The notes beneath the pieces were generated by a model. That model searched no databases. It was not told the origin of the DNA and saw only the letters and a list, made by a program, of their open reading frames with translations. A program made the position numbers and the translations under genes. Shown piece by piece: positions 60,369 to 64,000 of a stretch of 64,000 nucleotides of DNA. Source of the DNA: CAYRSS01 sp964426945 (GTDB lineage: Bacteria; Planctomycetota; Phycisphaerae; UBA1845); contig CAYRSS010000008.1 of NCBI GenBank assembly GCA_964426945.1, positions 55,196 through 119,195 of the forward strand, written 5' to 3'. Each line of letters opens with the position of its first letter. The stretch's first letter is position 1.

Positions 60369-62351
60369 ATGTCCACCGCCAGTTCCGCCGGGGCATTGAG
60401 CGCCGTCGAGTTGCTCTCGCCGGGCGGGGCGATCGCCCGCGCCCTGGCGCAATTCGAGCCGCGCCCGCAGCAGGTTGAAATGGCCGCGCGCATCGCCGCG
60501 GCCTTCGCCGGCGGCGGACACCTGCTGGTGGAGGCGGGCACCGGGGTCGGCAAGAGCTTCGCCTACCTCGTTCCCGCCGTCTGCCACGTGGCGGCGCACG
60601 GCGGGTGCGTGGTCATCAGCACGCATACCATCGCCCTGCAGGAACAGCTGATCCACAAGGACATCCCGTTCCTGCAGGAGGCGTTGGGCATCAGATTCCG
60701 GGCCGAGCTGGTCAAGGGCCGCTCGAACTACCTCGGCCTGCGGCGGCTCGGCCGGGCCCGCGCCAAGCCGGAGCAGCTTCTCTTCCGCGACGGCGGCCCG
60801 TCGCTGGGCGACATCGCCGCCTGGGCCGCCGGGACGAAGGACGGCTCGCTCGCGGAATTGTCGCCCCAGCCGTCGCCCGAGCTGTGGGACCTGGTGCGCA
60901 GCGACCGCAACGACTGCATGGGCCGGCGTTGCGGGCACTTCGCCGAGTGCTTCTACCAGCGGGCCCGACGACGGCTGGCCGATGCCCAGATCCTCGTCGT
61001 CAACCACGCGATGCTGTTTTCCGACCTCGCGCTCAACCAGGACGGCGCGGCGATCCTGCCGCCGTATGACTACGTGGTGCTCGACGAAGCGCACACGGTC
61101 GAGGCGGTCGCCGCGGATCACTTCGGCGCGACGATGACCGAGTCACAGGTCGCGTTCCTGCTCTCGCGGCTGTACAACGAGCGAACGCAGCGCGGCCTGC
61201 TCGCCTCGCCGCCGGGGGAGCGGGCGATCCCCGCCGTGCGTCAGGCCCGCGATCACGCCGAGTCCTACTTCCGCGCTCTTCACGGCCTGCTCGACGATCG
61301 CCCGGGCTGGAATGGCCGGCTGATCGAGCCGCCTCCCGTTCCACAGCGGCTCAGCGGCAGCCTGACCGATCTGCACGCCGTGCTTCAGCAGGTCCGTCAG
61401 CGAACCGACGACGAGCAGGACCGGTTCGAACTGGAGGGCCGCATGGATCAGTGCCTTCAAATGGCCGGCGCCATCCGCGGGCTGCACAATCTGGAGCTCG
61501 AAGGCTGCGTCTTCTGGCTTGAGCAGACCGGCCAGCGGCGACATCCGTCGGCCTCGTTCAACGGTCGGCCGGCGGAGGTCGGGCCGTCGCTGCAGTCGCT
61601 GCTTTTCGGCTCGAAGCGATCGGCGATCCTCACCTCGGCCACGCTCACGACTGCCTCGGCCGATCCGTTCAGCTACATGCGCGCCCGACTCGGGCTCGCC
61701 GAGGCGCCCGCCGTCGCCCTCGGGTCGCCGTTCGACTACGCCCGGCAGGTGACCATTCACGTGGAGGATGACCTGCCCGATCCCGCGGGCGATTCGTTCC
61801 TTCCCGCGGCCTGTGAGCGGATGCGCGGCTACCTGCTGCGCACGGAGGGGAGGGCGTTCGTGCTCTTCACCAGCTACTCGATGCTCCGCCAGGCGGCGAT
61901 CCGGATGGAGGACTTCCTGGACGAGCACGGCATGACGCTGCTCGTGCAGGGGCAGGGCATGCCCCGTTCTCGGATGCTCGAGGTGTTCAAGACCACGCCC
62001 CGCTGCGTGCTCTTCGGCACCGACAGTTTCTGGCAGGGAGTGGACGTGCCGGGTGAGGCGCTCTCGAACGTGGTGATCGTCAAGCTGCCCTTTGCCGTGC
62101 CGTCGCACCCGCTCATGGAAGCCCGCATCGAGAGCATCCGCAGCCGCGGCGGCAATCCGTTCGAGGAGTTCCAGTTGCCCGAGGCGATTCTGAAGCTCCG
62201 TCAGGGCTTCGGCCGGCTGATCCGCACGGCCACGGACAGAGGGATCGTGGTGATCCTCGATCCCCGCGTCCGCACCAAACCCTACGGCCGCCGGTTCCTG
62301 GCGGCCCTGCCCGAGTGCCGGGTGGCGTTCGCCAGCGCGTCGGACAGATGA
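60369..62351 (+). CDS. dinG: DinG-family ATP-dependent iron-sulfur helicase
   Basis: A 660-residue 5'-3' superfamily 2 helicase of the DinG/XPD type. Walker A: VEAGTGVGKSFAY (about residue 55); VISTHTIALQEQL (motif Ia); a 4Fe-4S site built from CMGRRCGHFAEC and flanking Cys (about 180-192); VLDEAHTVEA (motif II, about 239); SATLTTASADPF; FWQGVDVPGEALSNV (motif V); QGFGRLIRTATDRGIV (motif VI). It lacks the N-terminal DnaQ-like exonuclease of firmicute DinG. It acts on replication-blocking structures such as R-loops and G-quadruplexes (family knowledge). Confidence 0.93.
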   Translation: MSTASSAGALSAVELLSPGGAIARALAQFEPRPQQVEMAARIAAAFAGGGHLLVEAGTGVGKSFAYLVPAVCHVAAHGGCVVISTHTIALQEQLIHKDIPFLQEALGIRFRAELVKGRSNYLGLRRLGRARAKPEQLLFRDGGPSLGDIAAWAAGTKDGSLAELSPQPSPELWDLVRSDRNDCMGRRCGHFAECFYQRARRRLADAQILVVNHAMLFSDLALNQDGAAILPPYDYVVLDEAHTVEAVAADHFGATMTESQVAFLLSRLYNERTQRGLLASPPGERAIPAVRQARDHAESYFRALHGLLDDRPGWNGRLIEPPPVPQRLSGSLTDLHAVLQQVRQRTDDEQDRFELEGRMDQCLQMAGAIRGLHNLELEGCVFWLEQTGQRRHPSASFNGRPAEVGPSLQSLLFGSKRSAILTSATLTTASADPFSYMRARLGLAEAPAVALGSPFDYARQVTIHVEDDLPDPAGDSFLPAACERMRGYLLRTEGRAFVLFTSYSMLRQAAIRMEDFLDEHGMTLLVQGQGMPRSRMLEVFKTTPRCVLFGTDSFWQGVDVPGEALSNVVIVKLPFAVPSHPLMEARIESIRSRGGNPFEEFQLPEAILKLRQGFGRLIRTATDRGIVVILDPRVRTKPYGRRFLAALPECRVAFASASDR

Positions 62352-62390
62352 ATTCTCCGCCCCCTCTGCGGTAATCCTCCGCCCGGGTAA

Positions 62391-63380
62391 CTACTGGTAA
62401 GAGTGCAGCGCCGCCATGTAGTTCGCCCGTTCGAACTGTGACGGGTCGTCGCAGGCGGCGTGGTTCATGCTTCCCTGCATCTGGCGGATGCTCTCGTACT
62501 CGTGTTCGACCATCCACGCCTGCAGGTTGCGCAGCAGCCGGTCGATGGCCGACGGTCCTTCACGAAGCAGGGCGGCGCAGAGCATCGTGACGTTCGCCCC
62601 CGCCATGAGCAGCTTGAGCACGTCGAAGTGCGTGTACACGCCGGTGGTCGCGGCCAGGTCGGCCTGCACCACGGCGTCGAGGATCGCGATCCAGCGCAGC
62701 GGCAGGCGCATCTCGTGCGAGCTGCTGAAGTTCAGCATCGGGCGGACTTCGAGCTGGTCGAGGTCGATGTCGGGCTGGTAGAACCGGTTGAACAGCACAA
62801 GCCCCTCTACGCCCATCCGATCAAGCCGCCGCGCGAAGTGCGCCAGCGAGGTGAAGTAGGGGCTCAGCTTCACCGCCAGCGGAATGCTCACCTTGGCACG
62901 AATCGAGGCGATGATGTCGCAGTAGCGATCCTCCACGTCCTGGGCCGACTGGTCGGGGTCGGTGGGGATGTCGTAGATGTTCAGCTCGATGGCGTGAGCG
63001 CCGACCTCCTGGAGCATTCGGGCGTAATCCACCCAACCGCCTGGCGTGCAGCCGTTGAGGCTGGCGATGACCGGGATGTCCACTGCCTGCCGGATGTCAC
63101 CGACGTGGGCGACGTACGCCTCGGGACCGCGCGGGGTGTAATCCAGTCGCGGGCGATAGGTCGTCGACTCGGCGAAGCTCTCGGCGCCCAGCGAGTCGAA
63201 GTACGCGTCGGCCGCGGTCAGGTGGCGAATCTGCTCCTCGAACAGCGAATACACCACGACCGCCGCAATGCCCGCCTGTTCCATCGCGCAGACCGTGTCG
63301 ACCGCCCGCGACATCGGCGATGCGCCGGCCACGAGGGGATTCCTCAGGTGAAAGCCGAGGTAGTTCGTGGATAAGTCCAT
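62391..63380 (-). CDS. Dihydroorotate-dehydrogenase-like flavoprotein next to pyruvate:ferredoxin oxidoreductase
   Basis: A 329-residue TIM-barrel FMN enzyme of the DHOD class 1 family: MDLSTNYLGFHLRNPLVAGASP (here MDLSTNYLGFHLRNPLV then AGASP), VIASLNGCTPGGW, AIELNIYDIP, IPLAVKLSPYFTSL, VEGLVLFNRFYQPDID. This version is found beside nifJ genes in many bacteria and is probably not the pyrimidine enzyme; its role (perhaps electron handling for PFOR) is unproven. It begins 26 bp after the nifJ stop on the same strand. Confidence 0.88.
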   Translation of the reverse strand: MDLSTNYLGFHLRNPLVAGASPMSRAVDTVCAMEQAGIAAVVVYSLFEEQIRHLTAADAYFDSLGAESFAESTTYRPRLDYTPRGPEAYVAHVGDIRQAVDIPVIASLNGCTPGGWVDYARMLQEVGAHAIELNIYDIPTDPDQSAQDVEDRYCDIIASIRAKVSIPLAVKLSPYFTSLAHFARRLDRMGVEGLVLFNRFYQPDIDLDQLEVRPMLNFSSSHEMRLPLRWIAILDAVVQADLAATTGVYTHFDVLKLLMAGANVTMLCAALLREGPSAIDRLLRNLQAWMVEHEYESIRQMQGSMNHAACDDPSQFERANYMAALHSYQ

Positions 63381-63406
63381 CTCAACATCCTTCCGGTGGG
63401 TGTCGC

Positions 63407-64000
63407 TTACGCAGGCTTCTGTCCGCCGCCGCCGCCGTTTTCGGCCATGCGCTCAAACAGGGCGTAGCGCTGCTTCGCCTGGCGGTCGGCGCCGGCGAGC
63501 AACTCCTCCGCACGCTGCGGCCGGCTGGCCACCAGCATCATGTAGCGGTTCTCACGCTCCGCGTACGCGCGGAACGGGATCTTCGGCGGCTTGGAGTCAA
63601 GCTGCATCGGGTTGACGTTCTGCTCCGCCCGCCGCGGATCGAATCGGAACAGCGGGAAGTGGCCGCAGTCCACCGCGGCGGTCTGGTTGATCATCCCCTG
63701 CTTCATGTTGATGCCGTGGGCGATGCAGTGCGAGTAAGCGATGATCAGCGACGGGCCGTCGTAGCTCTCGGCCTCGACGAACGCCTTGACGGTCTGGTTG
63801 TCGTTGGCGCCCATGGCGACCTGCGCAACGTAGACGTTGCCGTAGCTCATGGCCATCAGGGCCAGGTTCTTCTTCGCGGAGGGCTTGCCCGCCGCGGCGA
63901 ACTTGGCCACCGCGCCGCAGGGTGTCGACTTGGACATCTGTCCGCCGGTGTTCGAGTACACCTCGGTGTCGAGCACGAGGATGTTGACGTTGCGTCCGGT
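63407..64000 (-). CDS. nifJ: Pyruvate:ferredoxin (flavodoxin) oxidoreductase, C-terminal part (runs off window)
   Basis: The C-terminal 197 residues of a PFOR (NifJ). The thiamine-diphosphate-binding region is clear: NVNILVLDTEVYSNTGGQMS (cut: LDTEVYSNTGGQMSKSTP), then AQVAMGANDNQTVKAFVEAE and SYDGPSLIIAYSHCIAHGIN, with the conserved Cys. PFOR oxidises pyruvate to acetyl-CoA and CO2, reducing ferredoxin, under anoxic conditions. The start and Fe-S domains lie beyond the right edge. Confidence 0.95.
   Translation of the reverse strand, partial: TGRNVNILVLDTEVYSNTGGQMSKSTPCGAVAKFAAAGKPSAKKNLALMAMSYGNVYVAQVAMGANDNQTVKAFVEAESYDGPSLIIAYSHCIAHGINMKQGMINQTAAVDCGHFPLFRFDPRRAEQNVNPMQLDSKPPKIPFRAYAERENRYMMLVASRPQRAEELLAGADRQAKQRYALFERMAENGGGGGQKPA

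Noticed and set aside
1..64000. CRISPR array, insertion sequence, integrase or phage genes
   Set aside because: No regularly spaced direct repeats, transposase motifs or paired terminal inverted repeats were seen while reading. A tool search would be needed to exclude small remnants.

Overview
The window is 64 kb of high-GC bacterial chromosome, densely packed, with no rRNA or tRNA gene, insertion sequence, phage gene or CRISPR array that I could recognise. Several features point to a planctomycete (inference; no phylogenetic marker was tested). Large secreted proteins end in dockerin-like EF-hand repeats and carry CDDGDPC-type cysteine-rich modules. There is a large DUF1559-like prepilin, an ECF42-type sigma factor paired with a YCII/DGPF protein, and a type II secretion/type IV pilus hybrid operon with several prepilins.

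Layout. 1-1852 (minus): a metal P-type ATPase running off the left edge, translationally coupled to a VIT1/CCC1-like membrane protein. 1898-4432 (minus): a secreted matrixin-type metalloprotease with a dockerin-like tail. 4918-8352 (plus): a YCII/DGPF protein, a small secreted protein, an ECF42 sigma factor and two tandem paralogous lipoproteins. 8379-19215 (minus): an 11-gene operon, hypF-C-D-E, hydB-G-D-A, maturation protease, hypA-hypB, encoding a group 3b-type NiFe hydrogenase and all its maturation factors. Its HydB carries an unusual N-terminal two-helix membrane anchor, and a sigma-54-like promoter lies just upstream of hypF. 19380-24007: a zinc-ribbon membrane protein, ComM, a short UvrC without its C-terminal HhH region, and another zinc-ribbon membrane protein. 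24124-24469 (minus): a likely structured small RNA with its own terminator and a CU-rich linker complementary to Shine-Dalgarno sequences. 24696-29358: a PyrK-like flavoprotein behind an attenuator-like leader, thymidine kinase, a double VanZ-domain protein and a quinone-reductase-like MDR protein.

29380-45853 (minus) is the most striking block: 17 consecutive, mostly overlapping or closely spaced genes. They run from signalling (histidine kinase, single-domain response regulator, HD-GYP phosphodiesterase, GAF plus degenerate GGDEF, STAS) directly into the secretion/pilus machine (GspE, GspF, PilM, PilN, PilO, PilP-like, two GspG, then four minor-pilin genes). No secretin or prepilin peptidase is in the window. 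The arrangement suggests that phosphorelay and cyclic-di-GMP signals control the pseudopilus motor.

46081-64000: a DUF2617-like protein, a small exported protein with an almost leaderless promoter, a SecD-SecF fusion with an enlarged SecF periplasmic domain, a DUF1559-like prepilin, a PilZ protein, seryl-tRNA synthetase, a secreted SxxK serine hydrolase with repeats like those of polyglycine hydrolases, a DUF4258/DUF2283 toxin-antitoxin-like pair, a HEAT-like protein with an acidic tail, a DinG-type helicase, a dihydroorotate-dehydrogenase-like protein, and the C-terminal end of pyruvate:ferredoxin oxidoreductase at the right edge. The hydrogenase (NAD(P)H-linked), the ferredoxin-linked pyruvate oxidoreductase and the DHOD-like protein suggest an anaerobic or facultatively fermentative lifestyle (inference).
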